Notes: generated by a model not told the origin, from the letters alone. A stretch of DNA of 18,130 nt from Cytophagales bacterium (GCA_003454975.1 DMST01000176.1:1-18130), one strand, 5' to 3'. Positions 1 to 8,421 are shown, counted from the first letter of the stretch. Numbers and translations are program-made.

Positions 1-357
1 CACCGTCCGGAACTGCGCCCCCCGATTCTCCTTACCCTGCAGTCCAGCCAGTACCTTGTTCATGTTGGCAACACCATCCTTGGCCGGGCCAGCATAGCGC
101 GCCGAATACACTCCAGGTTCACCATTCAGAGCATCCACTTCCAAGCCTGTATCATCGGCAAACACCGGAATCTGATAGCGCTCAAATACATACTCAGCCT
201 TTTGTTGGCTATTCCCTTCTATGGTAGCCTGGGTCTCTGGTATATCCTCCGTGATTCCAAAGTCTTTGAGGCCCTGCAAATCGTACTGGTCACCCAATAC
301 CTGGGCTACTTCAGATACTTTGTGAGCATTGTTGGTGGCAAAGCAAAGCTTCCGCAT
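1..357 (-). CDS. rdgB: XTP/dITP diphosphatase (RdgB/HAM1 family), 3' part missing
   Basis: This is the first 119 codons of a non-canonical purine NTP pyrophosphatase, which hydrolyses XTP, dITP and ITP to the monophosphate and so keeps deaminated purines out of DNA and RNA. It acts in the cytoplasm. The N-terminus MRKLCFATNNAHKVSEV carries the family's phosphate-binding TNNxxK signature. The central FADDTGLEVDAL and PGVYSARYAG blocks contain the conserved acidic metal and catalytic residues. The family is usually about 190-200 residues, so roughly 75 residues lie beyond the left edge of the window. The ATG at 355-357 is the natural start because the signature begins within a few residues of it. 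The FKBP gene lies upstream on the same strand with a 214-bp gap, so the two may not be co-transcribed. Confidence 0.95.
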   Translation of the reverse strand, partial: MRKLCFATNNAHKVSEVAQVLGDQYDLQGLKDFGITEDIPETQATIEGNSQQKAEYVFERYQIPVFADDTGLEVDALNGEPGVYSARYAGPAKDGVANMNKVLAGLQGKENRGAQFRTV

Positions 358-571
358 AGTTCTTGGGTAGTGCTAAATGTTAAGGGACAAATTTTGGTGG
401 GTTTTGGTAGGGTTCGTTTTAAACCAAGCGTATCCAGAGCAACGGCAAAGGTCACTCAGTTTTTGTCAAATCTAAACTTGTTTCAGGTTCTTAAATGAAA
501 ATCCGACCCCACAGCAGAAGAAGCCAGATCTATGAGATCCCGTCATGTTCTACATCATGCCATCCGACAGT

Positions 572-1543
572 TCAAAACGGCTTCTGAGCCTGCACAATTT
601 CAATTTCAAATTTGAGAGTTGCATGGGGCGGTATGGCATCTCCGCTGCCCTGTTCCCGATAACCCAATGAGGAAGGCACATACAAGACAACTTGGGTGCC
701 TACACTTAGCGTCTTGAAGGCTTCATCCCAGCCCATAATAACCTGACCGGTGCCGAGTTGAAATCGGAGAGGGCCGTATCGGCGGTTGGGGTCCAAGGCG
801 TCGTTGGCCCGAGCCACCTCTTTAATATTAGTATCAAAGAAAGTACCGTCTAGCAGGTACCCAGTATAATTAACAAACACAAAATCACCAGGAGCCAACA
901 GGTCGCCTAGCTCCTCTTCCACAATCACCATGCGCACCCCATTCTCAGATTTGAAAGCCAGTTCTCCGTTTTGTGCAATGATGGCATCAATGGCTTTGCC
1001 CTCCTCTTTAATTCTATCCCGAACCCCTTCCATCTCCATGAACTCTTGATAATATACCCGGGTGTTGTAAAGCTGATTTTGCAACTTGATCCGGGGTGCG
1101 TCGGCCAGCCGCTGCTCTCTTTCGGCTTCGCGTTTCGTGTATTCTGCTTGCGTTATCATACTGTCCACGCGGAGCTGGAAGGTTATCATGTCACTGGCAT
1201 TAACCCCATCCGGCATGGACATCACCCCGTTGGCATCCGTAAAAAATTCCCGGGCCATGATTTTAAACTGTACACTATCGCCCACTTGTAAACCATTCAG
1301 GTAATGCACCATGGTATTTGCGGGGGCCTCGGACTGCACTTCCATGGCTACCGGTTCTTTCGCGTTTTTAGAATCTACCAGCACATTGGCGGCATTCTTA
1401 AAATACCGGAAACTAACATAGGCCGCATGGCCCGGGCTAAGTGTGGCACCGTCACCAGATCGAATTTCGGTTACACCACTGCCCCCGCAGGATAAAACAA
1501 GGAAAGCAAGGCCAAAGAGAGCTAGAGATAGTAAAGAGCGCAT
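572..1543 (-). CDS. Lipoprotein with two FKBP-type domains (peptidyl-prolyl isomerase)
   Basis: The 323-residue product is predicted to be a lipoprotein that speeds prolyl cis-trans isomerisation during folding of envelope proteins. The signal peptide MRSLLSLALFGLAFLVLSC ends in a lipobox with Cys19. Residues about 31-128 have the spacing of a degenerate FKBP fold (GLQVGDSVQF). A charged, probably helical linker covers about 130-165. Residues about 213-323 form a well-preserved FKBP domain with VNYTGYLLDG, FQLGTGQVIMGWDEA and LKFEIEI. The residues lining the FKBP active site (Tyr226, Phe236, Asp237, Trp272, Tyr295, Phe312) are all present. An in-frame ATG at 1624 would add 27 residues ahead of the hydrophobic core and spoil the signal peptide, so I chose the ATG at 1541-1543. 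Lipid-anchored FKBPs are common in gliding Bacteroidota (GldI-like), but nothing here proves a motility role. It diverges from the vWA gene. Confidence 0.9.
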   Translation of the reverse strand: MRSLLSLALFGLAFLVLSCGGSGVTEIRSGDGATLSPGHAAYVSFRYFKNAANVLVDSKNAKEPVAMEVQSEAPANTMVHYLNGLQVGDSVQFKIMAREFFTDANGVMSMPDGVNASDMITFQLRVDSMITQAEYTKREAEREQRLADAPRIKLQNQLYNTRVYYQEFMEMEGVRDRIKEEGKAIDAIIAQNGELAFKSENGVRMVIVEEELGDLLAPGDFVFVNYTGYLLDGTFFDTNIKEVARANDALDPNRRYGPLRFQLGTGQVIMGWDEAFKTLSVGTQVVLYVPSSLGYREQGSGDAIPPHATLKFEIEIVQAQKPF

Positions 1544-1737
1544 AGGTAATAGGTTTGCCCCGAAAGTGGCAAGGGAATACCGGAATGGCAAATAGGATTG
1601 CCTTCCTTTCATGAACAACTTCACACGGAATTAACTCATCTATTACCACCTCATTATTTCCTACCGGGTCATTTCATAGTAGCCCACTATATCTCAACTA
1701 GGATGGCTTCATTTTTTCACCCAAAAACAACCAAACC

Positions 1738-3219
1738 ATGAAACGAAATCAACTCAGCGGGTCTTTAATCCTGCTGGTATTATGTATCTCTTGTGAATAC
1801 GGTGGGGGGCTTTACCCTACTTCTGAAGGAGATATAGGCGGAGAAGAATTCGGAGAGAATTACAACGAGTTTTCAGAAAATCCCTTCCAAAGCACCGAGG
1901 CAGAGCCTATTTCTACCTTTTCCATCGATGCTGATGGGGCTTCCTATAGCAATACTCGCCGATTCTTGACCCGTGAAAACTCCTTGCCTCCGCGTGGAGC
2001 TTTGCGCACCGAAGAGGTAATAAACTTCTTCCCGCTGGACTATCCGGAACCAACCGACGGCCGGCCTGTAAGTGTACATGGTGAGGTGAGCGGCTGCCCT
2101 TGGAATGAAGAAACCCGCATCGTACGTGTGGGTATCAAGGGTCGTACTCTCTCACGAAATGCCATGCCCTCAGCCAATTGGGTATTGCTAGCGGATGTTT
2201 CTGGCTCCATGAGTGATCCAGACAAATTGGGGCTGTTGCAGGAAGGCTTCCATGCGTTTGTAGACGAGATGAAGAATACGGATCGCCTGGCCATTGTGAC
2301 CTACGCGGGAAGTGACAAGGTGGCCCTAAAATCTACCTCAGGTAGAGAAAAGGATAAGATTCATCGGGCCATTGATCGCTTGAGTTCTGGTGGCTCTACA
2401 GCCGGCGCCGACGGTATCTTGACAGCGTATGAGATTGCCGAAGAGAACTTCATTTTTGGCGGTAACAACCGCATCATCATTGGAACCGATGGTGATTTCA
2501 ATGTGGGGCCTAGCTCTCAAGAAGAGTTGGTAGACTTAATTGAAGAAAATAGGGATCGGGGTATTTTCCTCACCGTACTAGGCTACGGCACGGGCAACCT
2601 GAACGAGGGCATGATGGAACAGCTTGCCAACAATGGCAACGGCAATTTTGAATACATCGATAGCGAGGAGCAATCAGACAAGGTGTTCCGCCATGAGTTT
2701 GGCAAATTCTACACGGTAGCCAAAGACGTGAAGGTGCAAGTAGAATGGAACCCGGATGTGGTGGAGGAATATCGGCTGATTGGGTATGAAAACCGATTAT
2801 TGGAAACTGATGATTTTGAGGACGACACTAAGGATGCCGGGGAGATTGGTTCTGGGCAAAATGTGACGGCTTTGTATGAAATCAAACCTAAACCCGGGGC
2901 TCAACTCCGAGGCCAACGGGCCTTCACCTTCCGATTCCGGTACAAGCATCCGGATTGGGACCAGAGTCAGGAGTTTTCGGTAGACATTGCTGATGAGGGT
3001 CAAACGTTCGAAGAGGCTACTGAGAATCACCGGTTCGTAACCACCCTCACCGCTTGGGCCATGCTGATGTGGGACAGCGAATATAAGGAGGGCCTCAAAT
3101 ATCAAGAGGTAATGGACTGGGGAGCCCATTGTATTAGTTACGATCCGCAGGGCTACCGGCAGGAGTGGCTGAATGACCTCGTGCCGCAAAGTCAGCAGCT
3201 AGACAACACCGACCCATAA
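1738..3219 (+). CDS. YfbK-like von Willebrand factor A domain lipoprotein
   Basis: The 493-residue protein has a lipoprotein signal (LILLVLCISC, Cys19) followed by an acidic, Gly-rich linker. It then has the three parts of the YfbK family. An N-terminal vWA-associated region carries FSIDADGASYSNTRRFL and RTEEVINFFPLDYPEP. A vWA domain covers about residues 145-320 and has a complete MIDAS metal site: D153-x-S155-x-S157, T221 in GGSTAGADGI and D251 in GTDGDFNVG. The C-terminal DUF3520-type region carries DAGEIGSGQNVTALYEI. It most likely acts at the cell surface or in the periplasm as a metal-dependent protein-binding adaptor. Its ligand is unknown. The signal peptide starts at the ATG at 1738. 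It stands alone: divergent from the FKBP gene and closed by a hairpin terminator 6 bp after the stop. Confidence 0.9.
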   Translation: MKRNQLSGSLILLVLCISCEYGGGLYPTSEGDIGGEEFGENYNEFSENPFQSTEAEPISTFSIDADGASYSNTRRFLTRENSLPPRGALRTEEVINFFPLDYPEPTDGRPVSVHGEVSGCPWNEETRIVRVGIKGRTLSRNAMPSANWVLLADVSGSMSDPDKLGLLQEGFHAFVDEMKNTDRLAIVTYAGSDKVALKSTSGREKDKIHRAIDRLSSGGSTAGADGILTAYEIAEENFIFGGNNRIIIGTDGDFNVGPSSQEELVDLIEENRDRGIFLTVLGYGTGNLNEGMMEQLANNGNGNFEYIDSEEQSDKVFRHEFGKFYTVAKDVKVQVEWNPDVVEEYRLIGYENRLLETDDFEDDTKDAGEIGSGQNVTALYEIKPKPGAQLRGQRAFTFRFRYKHPDWDQSQEFSVDIADEGQTFEEATENHRFVTTLTAWAMLMWDSEYKEGLKYQEVMDWGAHCISYDPQGYRQEWLNDLVPQSQQLDNTDP

Positions 3220-3224
3220 TGTAA

Positions 3225-3254
3225 AAGGAGGCCCAAGAGCCTCCTTCACTTCTT
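3225..3254. terminator. Bidirectional intrinsic terminator
   Basis: A perfect 8-bp stem (AAGGAGGC at 3225-3232 and GCCTCCTT at 3239-3246) encloses a 6-nt loop. It sits 6 bp after the vWA stop codon and 15 bp after the end of the convergent LolA-like gene. The plus strand continues into a pyrimidine-rich stretch (CACTTCTTT). The minus strand continues directly into TTTTAC. It therefore probably ends both transcripts. Confidence 0.8.
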
Positions 3255-3260
3255 TACCCC

Positions 3261-4160
3261 TTATGGGTTTGCCAGAGGTTTGTCATCGCCCACAGGTACT
3301 ATATTCTTGCCGGGCCGTAAGCTCGCCGCTGAAACAGCATTGAGACGAATATCTCGCACTGTAAGCTGATGAGCATATTTCTCAGGATTACTCGCATTCT
3401 CATTGAGGTATACACTCTGCTTGTAGCTGAACCAGATACCCTCTACCTCACGGAAGTCCTCGAAATGAATGGTCCCATAGAGACTAGCAGGTGCTGGTAA
3501 ATAGTTGTCTCGAATGGTATAAGTGACCCACTCTATCCGCTTGGTCTCTGGATGGATCAACAGCCTGTACTGGTCTACGTCTTCCTGAGGAGCCAGGTCA
3601 CCCCAGCTTACCATCACCACTTCATAGGTAGTACCTCCAAAATCGAGGGAGCCAGCATACGCAATCTGGTCCGTTCTCTTAAGCCGATCTGCCAACTCAA
3701 AAAAGTATTGGAACGCGGCCAGCCCAAAAGTGATTCGGTCATCTCCTTCCTCCAGGAATTCTACTTCCTTGCCCGGCTCTTGAGCGTAGTATTGCCAACT
3801 TTGCAGGCCGTAGACCGTGCCATCGTATTCACCTTCCAGGCTTTCTACCTGGGCATCAAAGGTTCCCGGAATGTAGCGCAAGGCCATACGCCGGCGTTCC
3901 CAAGGCCACAAGTCGCCCATCCGCCCCATCATACCCGGCCAGTGGTCACTGGCTATCACTTCATAGGTTTCTACTTCAGCCAACTTATCAAGCCCTTGAG
4001 CCTCCCAGGCTTCGTCTAGTAGCGCTTTCCCTTTAGCCACTTGTTCCTCTGTAGGCTCCACCCGGTAGGCTTCTGGGCGTACATCGGCCAATCCACAGCT
4101 CGCCAAGGCCACCAGCATGCCCCCGACTACCAAAAAGTTTGTGATTCTACTATGTGTCAT
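3261..4160 (-). CDS. LolA-like lipoprotein of unknown function
   Basis: The 299-residue product has a clean lipoprotein signal (GGMLVALASC, Cys22). The mature part opens with a helical EEQVAKGKALLDEAWEAQGLD segment and a strand TYEVIASDHW. That pattern recalls LolA/LolB-like or DUF6503-type lipoproteins of Bacteroidota. The central GTTYEVVMVSWGD and the following DQYRLLIHPETKRIEWVTYT fit the repeated antiparallel strands of that half-barrel fold. No catalytic motif is visible. A lipid-binding or lipoprotein-handling role is only an inference from the fold. The gene lies 61 bp downstream of the TetR gene on the same strand. A TetR-type operator sits 22-37 bp before its start codon, so it is probably the regulator's main target. 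It ends at a bidirectional terminator. Confidence 0.8.
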   Translation of the reverse strand: MTHSRITNFLVVGGMLVALASCGLADVRPEAYRVEPTEEQVAKGKALLDEAWEAQGLDKLAEVETYEVIASDHWPGMMGRMGDLWPWERRRMALRYIPGTFDAQVESLEGEYDGTVYGLQSWQYYAQEPGKEVEFLEEGDDRITFGLAAFQYFFELADRLKRTDQIAYAGSLDFGGTTYEVVMVSWGDLAPQEDVDQYRLLIHPETKRIEWVTYTIRDNYLPAPASLYGTIHFEDFREVEGIWFSYKQSVYLNENASNPEKYAHQLTVRDIRLNAVSAASLRPGKNIVPVGDDKPLANP

Positions 4161-4181
4161 ATGATCAAAAATTTATACAAT

Positions 4182-4197
4182 TAGACCAGTTTGTTTA
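4182..4197. promoter_or_regulatory. TetR operator ahead of the LolA-like lipoprotein gene
   Basis: TAGACCAGTTTGTTTA is an imperfect 16-bp palindrome of the form TARACC-N4-GGTYTA, with one half-site degraded (TGTTTA). It lies 22-37 bp upstream of the lipoprotein start codon, in the 61-bp gap after the TetR gene. It shares the 11-mer ATTAGACCAGT with the site at 4815-4830. Two such copies, each just ahead of a gene in the same small unit, are what an autoregulating TetR protein produces. Confidence 0.7.
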
Positions 4198-4221
4198 TTT
4201 CAAGGCAAAATTTTTTTACCC

Positions 4222-4806
4222 TCATTTATTCTCTATCATATCAAAAGTCATCCGGTACCAGAGGTTCAGAAACTCGATATTTCTGTCCATTTTCATCCTG
4301 GAGAAACCACCATAAGTACCCGAATGCAGGTAATCGGCTATTTCCTCAGGACGGTAATTCGTAGTAATAGACCCATCTTTCTGCCCTGCTTCTACTACGG
4401 CTGCAATAGCTTTTAGCCATCGACCGAAAGTATTCTTGGACTGCTCCGCAAGAGTATCGTTGTCTCCCGCTACCTCAATGGACAAGTTATTTACCATACA
4501 CCCGTTGGAATATGCCTCCATCTTGTTGGCTTCAATCAACCAGCGGTACATAGACTTCAACCGCTGAAGAGGGGGCAGTGTCTTATCCTCAAGAAAGGGA
4601 CCTATCAGGCCTAGCATCTGGTCACCGTACCGATCCAAAGCCTGTCTCGCAAAATCTTCCTTACTTTCGAAAAAATTATAAAAGCTCCCCTTGGGTATAC
4701 CACTGGCCTTCAGTACCTCATTGATACCCACATGGTGATAACCTCGGGTTCGAAACAATTCTATCCCTTGATCCAGTATGTCTTCTCGTTTGTATTTGTA
4801 ACCCAT
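4222..4806 (-). CDS. TetR/AcrR family transcriptional repressor
   Basis: The 194-residue protein has a typical TetR DNA-binding domain at residues 5-52: YKREDILDQGIELFRTRGYH, then the helix-turn-helix GINEVLKASGIPKGSFYNFF. The remaining helices form the ligand and dimer domain. It contains a NGCMVNNLSIEVA block (Cys103) of the kind found in the NemR, AcuR and LmrA/YxaF-like branches. In NemR a Cys in the corresponding region reacts with electrophiles; whether Cys103 does so here is inference. A good 16-bp operator lies 9-24 bp ahead of its start codon, and a weaker copy lies ahead of the downstream lipoprotein gene, so it probably represses itself and that lipoprotein. The 154-bp divergent gap before the lipocalin-like gene could also be under its control. 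Confidence 0.93.
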   Translation of the reverse strand: MGYKYKREDILDQGIELFRTRGYHHVGINEVLKASGIPKGSFYNFFESKEDFARQALDRYGDQMLGLIGPFLEDKTLPPLQRLKSMYRWLIEANKMEAYSNGCMVNNLSIEVAGDNDTLAEQSKNTFGRWLKAIAAVVEAGQKDGSITTNYRPEEIADYLHSGTYGGFSRMKMDRNIEFLNLWYRMTFDMIENK

Positions 4807-4814
4807 TACTTGAT

Positions 4815-4830
4815 TAGACCAGTCGGTTTA
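4815..4830. promoter_or_regulatory. TetR operator ahead of the TetR gene
   Basis: TAGACCAGTCGGTTTA is a nearly perfect 16-bp palindrome (TARACC-N4-GGTYTA, one mismatched pair between the halves outside the spacer). It lies 9 bp upstream of the TetR start codon, so a bound repressor would block transcription of its own gene. The half-site TAGACC resembles, as far as I recall, the boxes reported for NemR and LmrA/YxaF-type regulators. The weaker sister site is at 4182-4197. Confidence 0.75.
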
Positions 4831-4960
4831 ATTCTGCTTACGAGCAATTTGACTTTCGGTTATGTTTTCGACGAATAAACCAGCTATCAAGACCGATTTA
4901 TAAAAAACATACAATAGAAAATTACCATATTTACATTATTCAAGTCTGACTTTCTTTTTC

Positions 4961-5341
4961 ATGACCAAATCACTTTTACTATATGCAGGATTGGCCATCA
5001 TTCTATCCTGCTCTTCTGCCAAAAACTCCGCCAATCGTCAACGTACTTCTGATCTAATCGGCAAATGGGTACACGTGTTTGAAGAAGATTCTTCTGGTGA
5101 AAAGCAATACCGATCCGAGGGTTATCCTGTGGGCCCGGCCCGGTTCAGGGAACAAATTACTTTCGAAAAAGAAGGAGAAGTAACCATGCTCCAACTAGCC
5201 CCCAACGACGCCCACGAGTTTGTGACCGGGCAATGGGAATGGCAAGCGGATAATAGACTCAAAATTAGCTTCCCAGAACAGCCACCTATGGTTTGGGAGG
5301 TACTTGAACTGACATCAGAATCACTGAAAATAAAGAACTAA
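4961..5341 (+). CDS. Small lipocalin-like lipoprotein
   Basis: The 126-residue protein begins with the lipoprotein signal LLLYAGLAIILSC (Cys17). The mature 109 residues read LIGKWVHV, then EQITFEKEGEVTM, GQWEWQADNRLKISF and VWEVLELTSESLKIK. This succession of short strands with a GKW start is the usual pattern of lipocalin-like domain proteins of Bacteroidota, here shorter than many. No enzyme motif is visible. Its stop codon is separated from the ATG of the M43 protease gene by only 2 nt, so the two are almost certainly translated from one mRNA. A role as binding partner, inhibitor or chaperone for the protease is possible but is an inference from context. Confidence 0.8.
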   Translation: MTKSLLLYAGLAIILSCSSAKNSANRQRTSDLIGKWVHVFEEDSSGEKQYRSEGYPVGPARFREQITFEKEGEVTMLQLAPNDAHEFVTGQWEWQADNRLKISFPEQPPMVWEVLELTSESLKIKN

Positions 5342-5343
5342 CC

Positions 5344-8289
5344 ATGCTTGCCCCACGAATAATTATCCTATTCACTTTGGCGCAGATACTAAGTGTATCA
5401 ACCATTGGCCAAAGTTTCCGCCCGGACAACGGAGGGCTCATTAAAAATGAACCTGTTTCCGTATCCCTGCGCAACAAGTTTTCAAGCCCTCCGCAAAACT
5501 CAACGTATCCATCCTTGCCCAGCCATCGAACCTGCGCTACGGATGAACATATGCACGAACTTGCCACCCAATACCCTGAGCAGTTTGGTATGCGCCGGTT
5601 TGAAGCAGCGCTGGCCAAAGCGCAGACAGAAAGAATGGGCCGACTGGCTATGGGTAGGCAACAGGAGACCCTGATCCAAATTCCCATCGTTATCCACGTG
5701 GTGCACAACGGCGAATCGGTAGGTTCCGGGCCCAATATTTCCCAAGCACAGGTCAACTCCCAAATCGACGTACTCAATGAGGACTTTCGCCGAACCGGAG
5801 CCGGTGCAAACTCCCACCCAGTAGGAGCAGATGTGGAGGTAGAGTTTGTTTTAGCACTATACGATCCCAACGGAGTGGAACTGCCCGAGCCGGGCATCAA
5901 TCGGGTAGATGGTGGACGATCTTCCTGGACTCGTAACCTGGTAGAATCCAGGCTGAAACCAGATACGCAGTGGGATCCAGAGCAGTATTTTAATGTATGG
6001 ACGGTAAACTTTGGTGGTGAAAGCTCTGATTTGCTGGGATACGCTCAATTCCCCAGCCTTTCGGATTTGGAGGGGATCCCTCGCTCCGGTGGAGCTGCCG
6101 ATACTGATGGAGTGGTATGCCGATACAACTCTTTTGGTTCTACAGGAAATGTAGATGCGCCCTATGATCAAGGACGCACCATGACGCATGAGGTAGGGCA
6201 TTGGCTAGGTCTTCGGCATATCTGGGGAGATGGTGACTGTACGGTAGATGATTTTTGCGATGATACCCCGCTGGCTGCTGCCCCAAACTATTCCTGCGTG
6301 GCAAACAATTCGTGTACTGGTAGTGAAGAGAGCGATATGATTGAAAACTACATGGACTATACCAACGACGCCTGCATGAATATCTTCACGGTAGACCAAA
6401 AGGCCCGCATGCGCACCGTGCTGGAGGTAAGCCCGCGGAGGAAAGAACTCGTTCAGAATGTAGATGACGTGATCGAGGAAACGGACGCGCCCATTGTGGC
6501 GGCCACCACTAGTAGTTTTAGCGTATGCCAAGGGGATGCATTTACCTTAACGGACGTGAGCACCAACAACCCTACCAGCCGGACTTGGACCATTACCAAC
6601 TTTGCTGACCAGATTATTGCCACTTCCACGGACGAAGTTTTCGTATTTGACACCGACGACGCTCCTTTGGGTGACCTAAATCTGGAGCTGATTGTATCTA
6701 ATGCATCCGGATCGGATACCCTATCGGCTCGCAGAGCATTGACTGTTTATTCTAATGCCACCCAAGCAACGGTTTTCGAAGATTTAGAGAGTACCGACAA
6801 TACTGATTTGGTCAATTGGGCCATCAACAATCCTGACGATGACCGCCTCTGGAGCTTCTCGCTAGAGGGCACCAGTGCCTATGGCGAAGGCGATTGGTCA
6901 TTGATGTTCGATAACTACTCTGACGATGATGATCCTACCGGCACTTCCGACGCCTTGGTATCTCCCCGGCTAGATTTTAGCGGAGTATCTGCACCCCAGC
7001 TCACTTTCGATTATGCCTATGCGCGATTCAGCGAAGAGTATTCTGATACCCTAGCTATTTTTTATTCCACTGACTGCGGAAACAGTTGGTCAACGCTTTG
7101 GAGTTTGGGCGGTGCCGAACTGGAAACTGCCCCTACCACCACCGATGCTTTCTTCCCCACTGCTTCACAATGGGCTTCTGCCCAAATCAACTTACAAGCT
7201 TTTGCTGGGAACAATCAAGTTCATTTTGCCATTGTCAACTTTTCTGGCTGGGGCAATTTACTGTACGTGGACAATTTCGTGATATATGAACCCCAAGCCT
7301 CCAATGCATCCGTAAGTGATTTTATGGCCCAAACCACACGGATATGTGAGGGAGATGAGGTGTCCTTCCAAGACAATTCTACTAACCTACCCAATACCTG
7401 GTCATGGACCTTTGAGGGTGCTAGCCCTACTACTTCAACAGAACAAAACCCCAATGTACGCTACAACAACGCTGGTGAGTTTGATGTAGCCTTGACCACT
7501 TCCAACAGCTTTGGCGGGGATAGCCAGTCCAGAACAGATTACATAGAGGTAGTAGCTTTGCCCACCATTAATATCACTGGGGATACCGAGGTATGTGCTG
7601 GAACAGAGGTGACCCTCCAAGCTAGCGGCGGTAGCAACCTGAAATGGTTCTCGCGGGGTAGCTTGATCAATGAGGGAAGTACCTTCACTGTTTTTGTCAG
7701 CGATGAATTGACATTTCAAGTATCGGGTGAGAACGAATTGGGCTGTGAGGGATTTGCGGACGTTACCATCACCATATCTACTCCTACTGCCACCATATCG
7801 GTATCAGAAGACGGTTCGCTCTTGGCCAACGAGGGGGCAACTTACCAGTGGTACCGCAACGATACTTTGCTTTCGGGAGAAACCAATCAGTCCATCTCTC
7901 CTGATCAAGGAGGTGAATACACCGTAGAGGTCACCAATTCGGTAGGATGTACAGCCACAAGTGCTCCTCAAACTGTGGAAGGGAGCGATGACGGAGATAA
8001 TGATGATGACGTAACCGGCTTCTCAAAGGCCCTGGGAGGCACCTTGTTGCTCTATCCCAATCCTGCCCAAGAGCAGCTCACTATCCATTTGGAGAACGCA
8101 AACTTCGAGCCTGTAACGGTGGTCATCTTCTCATCCATTGGCAGTACTCTATGGAAACAGAAAATTGAAAAGCTGCAGTCTTCCTGTAATATAACCGTTC
8201 CCACCAGCGATTTACCTTCTGGCCTCTATTGGGTGCAAATCAGCCAAGGAGGCAAGCAAAGGGATTTTCGTCAAATAGCGATTAAGTAG
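5344..8289 (+). CDS. Secreted M43 (pappalysin/cytophagalysin-like) metalloprotease with type IX sorting domain
   Basis: This 981-residue zinc protease is predicted to be exported by Sec and then by the type IX system, and released or anchored at the surface. Residues 1-22 are a signal peptide ending IGQ. The propeptide holds the RTCATDEHM block (Cys64) common in M43 precursors. The catalytic domain spans about 112-372, with zinc motif HEVGHWLGLRH (His282, Glu283, His286, His292) and Met-turn NYMDYT (Met337). Next come a PKD/Ig-like segment (about 381-470), a MAM-like jelly-roll module (about 477-650; SPRLDFSG, LLYVDNFVIYE), a PKD domain (about 669-740; WSWTFEGASP) and two Ig-like modules (about 740-878). 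An acidic linker (DDGDNDDDV) precedes the C-terminal sorting domain, about 903-981, with LLYPNPAQEQLTI and LPSGLYWVQI. Nothing is truncated. It is coupled to the lipocalin-like gene and closed by a terminator. Confidence 0.95.
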   Translation: MLAPRIIILFTLAQILSVSTIGQSFRPDNGGLIKNEPVSVSLRNKFSSPPQNSTYPSLPSHRTCATDEHMHELATQYPEQFGMRRFEAALAKAQTERMGRLAMGRQQETLIQIPIVIHVVHNGESVGSGPNISQAQVNSQIDVLNEDFRRTGAGANSHPVGADVEVEFVLALYDPNGVELPEPGINRVDGGRSSWTRNLVESRLKPDTQWDPEQYFNVWTVNFGGESSDLLGYAQFPSLSDLEGIPRSGGAADTDGVVCRYNSFGSTGNVDAPYDQGRTMTHEVGHWLGLRHIWGDGDCTVDDFCDDTPLAAAPNYSCVANNSCTGSEESDMIENYMDYTNDACMNIFTVDQKARMRTVLEVSPRRKELVQNVDDVIEETDAPIVAATTSSFSVCQGDAFTLTDVSTNNPTSRTWTITNFADQIIATSTDEVFVFDTDDAPLGDLNLELIVSNASGSDTLSARRALTVYSNATQATVFEDLESTDNTDLVNWAINNPDDDRLWSFSLEGTSAYGEGDWSLMFDNYSDDDDPTGTSDALVSPRLDFSGVSAPQLTFDYAYARFSEEYSDTLAIFYSTDCGNSWSTLWSLGGAELETAPTTTDAFFPTASQWASAQINLQAFAGNNQVHFAIVNFSGWGNLLYVDNFVIYEPQASNASVSDFMAQTTRICEGDEVSFQDNSTNLPNTWSWTFEGASPTTSTEQNPNVRYNNAGEFDVALTTSNSFGGDSQSRTDYIEVVALPTINITGDTEVCAGTEVTLQASGGSNLKWFSRGSLINEGSTFTVFVSDELTFQVSGENELGCEGFADVTITISTPTATISVSEDGSLLANEGATYQWYRNDTLLSGETNQSISPDQGGEYTVEVTNSVGCTATSAPQTVEGSDDGDNDDDVTGFSKALGGTLLLYPNPAQEQLTIHLENANFEPVTVVIFSSIGSTLWKQKIEKLQSSCNITVPTSDLPSGLYWVQISQGGKQRDFRQIAIK

Positions 8290-8336
8290 ATTCGTCGAAA
8301 AGTCACGGTATTTCAGCCAAAGTCATACACCCAAGT

Positions 8337-8358
8337 ACGGCTTTGGCCGTTTTTCTTT
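8337..8358 (+). terminator. Intrinsic terminator after the M43 protease gene
   Basis: The stem ACGGC (8337-8341) and GCCGT (8346-8350) encloses a 4-nt loop and is followed directly by TTTTCTTT. It lies 48 bp after the protease stop. A competing longer pairing, GCCAAAG with CTTTGGC starting at about 8316, shares the right arm. Confidence 0.75.
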
Positions 8359-8421
8359 CTGAGCGAGAGGGTGGAATTATTATCCTGATTCCGCGTTCTT
8401 CCGAGAAGAAAAACAACCTCT

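Noticed and set aside
202..498. 98-codon plus-strand frame at the left edge
   Set aside because: It is the antisense of the well-supported rdgB gene and then runs into intergenic sequence; no motif supports it.
527..539. Small palindrome GATCT-ATG-AGATC between the FKBP and rdgB genes
   Set aside because: The stem is 5 bp with a 3-nt loop and no T-run; likely chance.
1544..1624. Longer start for the FKBP lipoprotein (27 extra residues)
   Set aside because: The extra residues would precede the signal peptide core and put the lipobox Cys at residue 46. The ATG at 1541-1543 gives a normal 19-residue lipoprotein signal.
1738..3219. vWA gene as part of a MoxR/vWA chaperone or defence system
   Set aside because: No AAA+ ATPase or partner gene is adjacent, and the domain order with a lipoprotein signal fits the stand-alone YfbK-like family.
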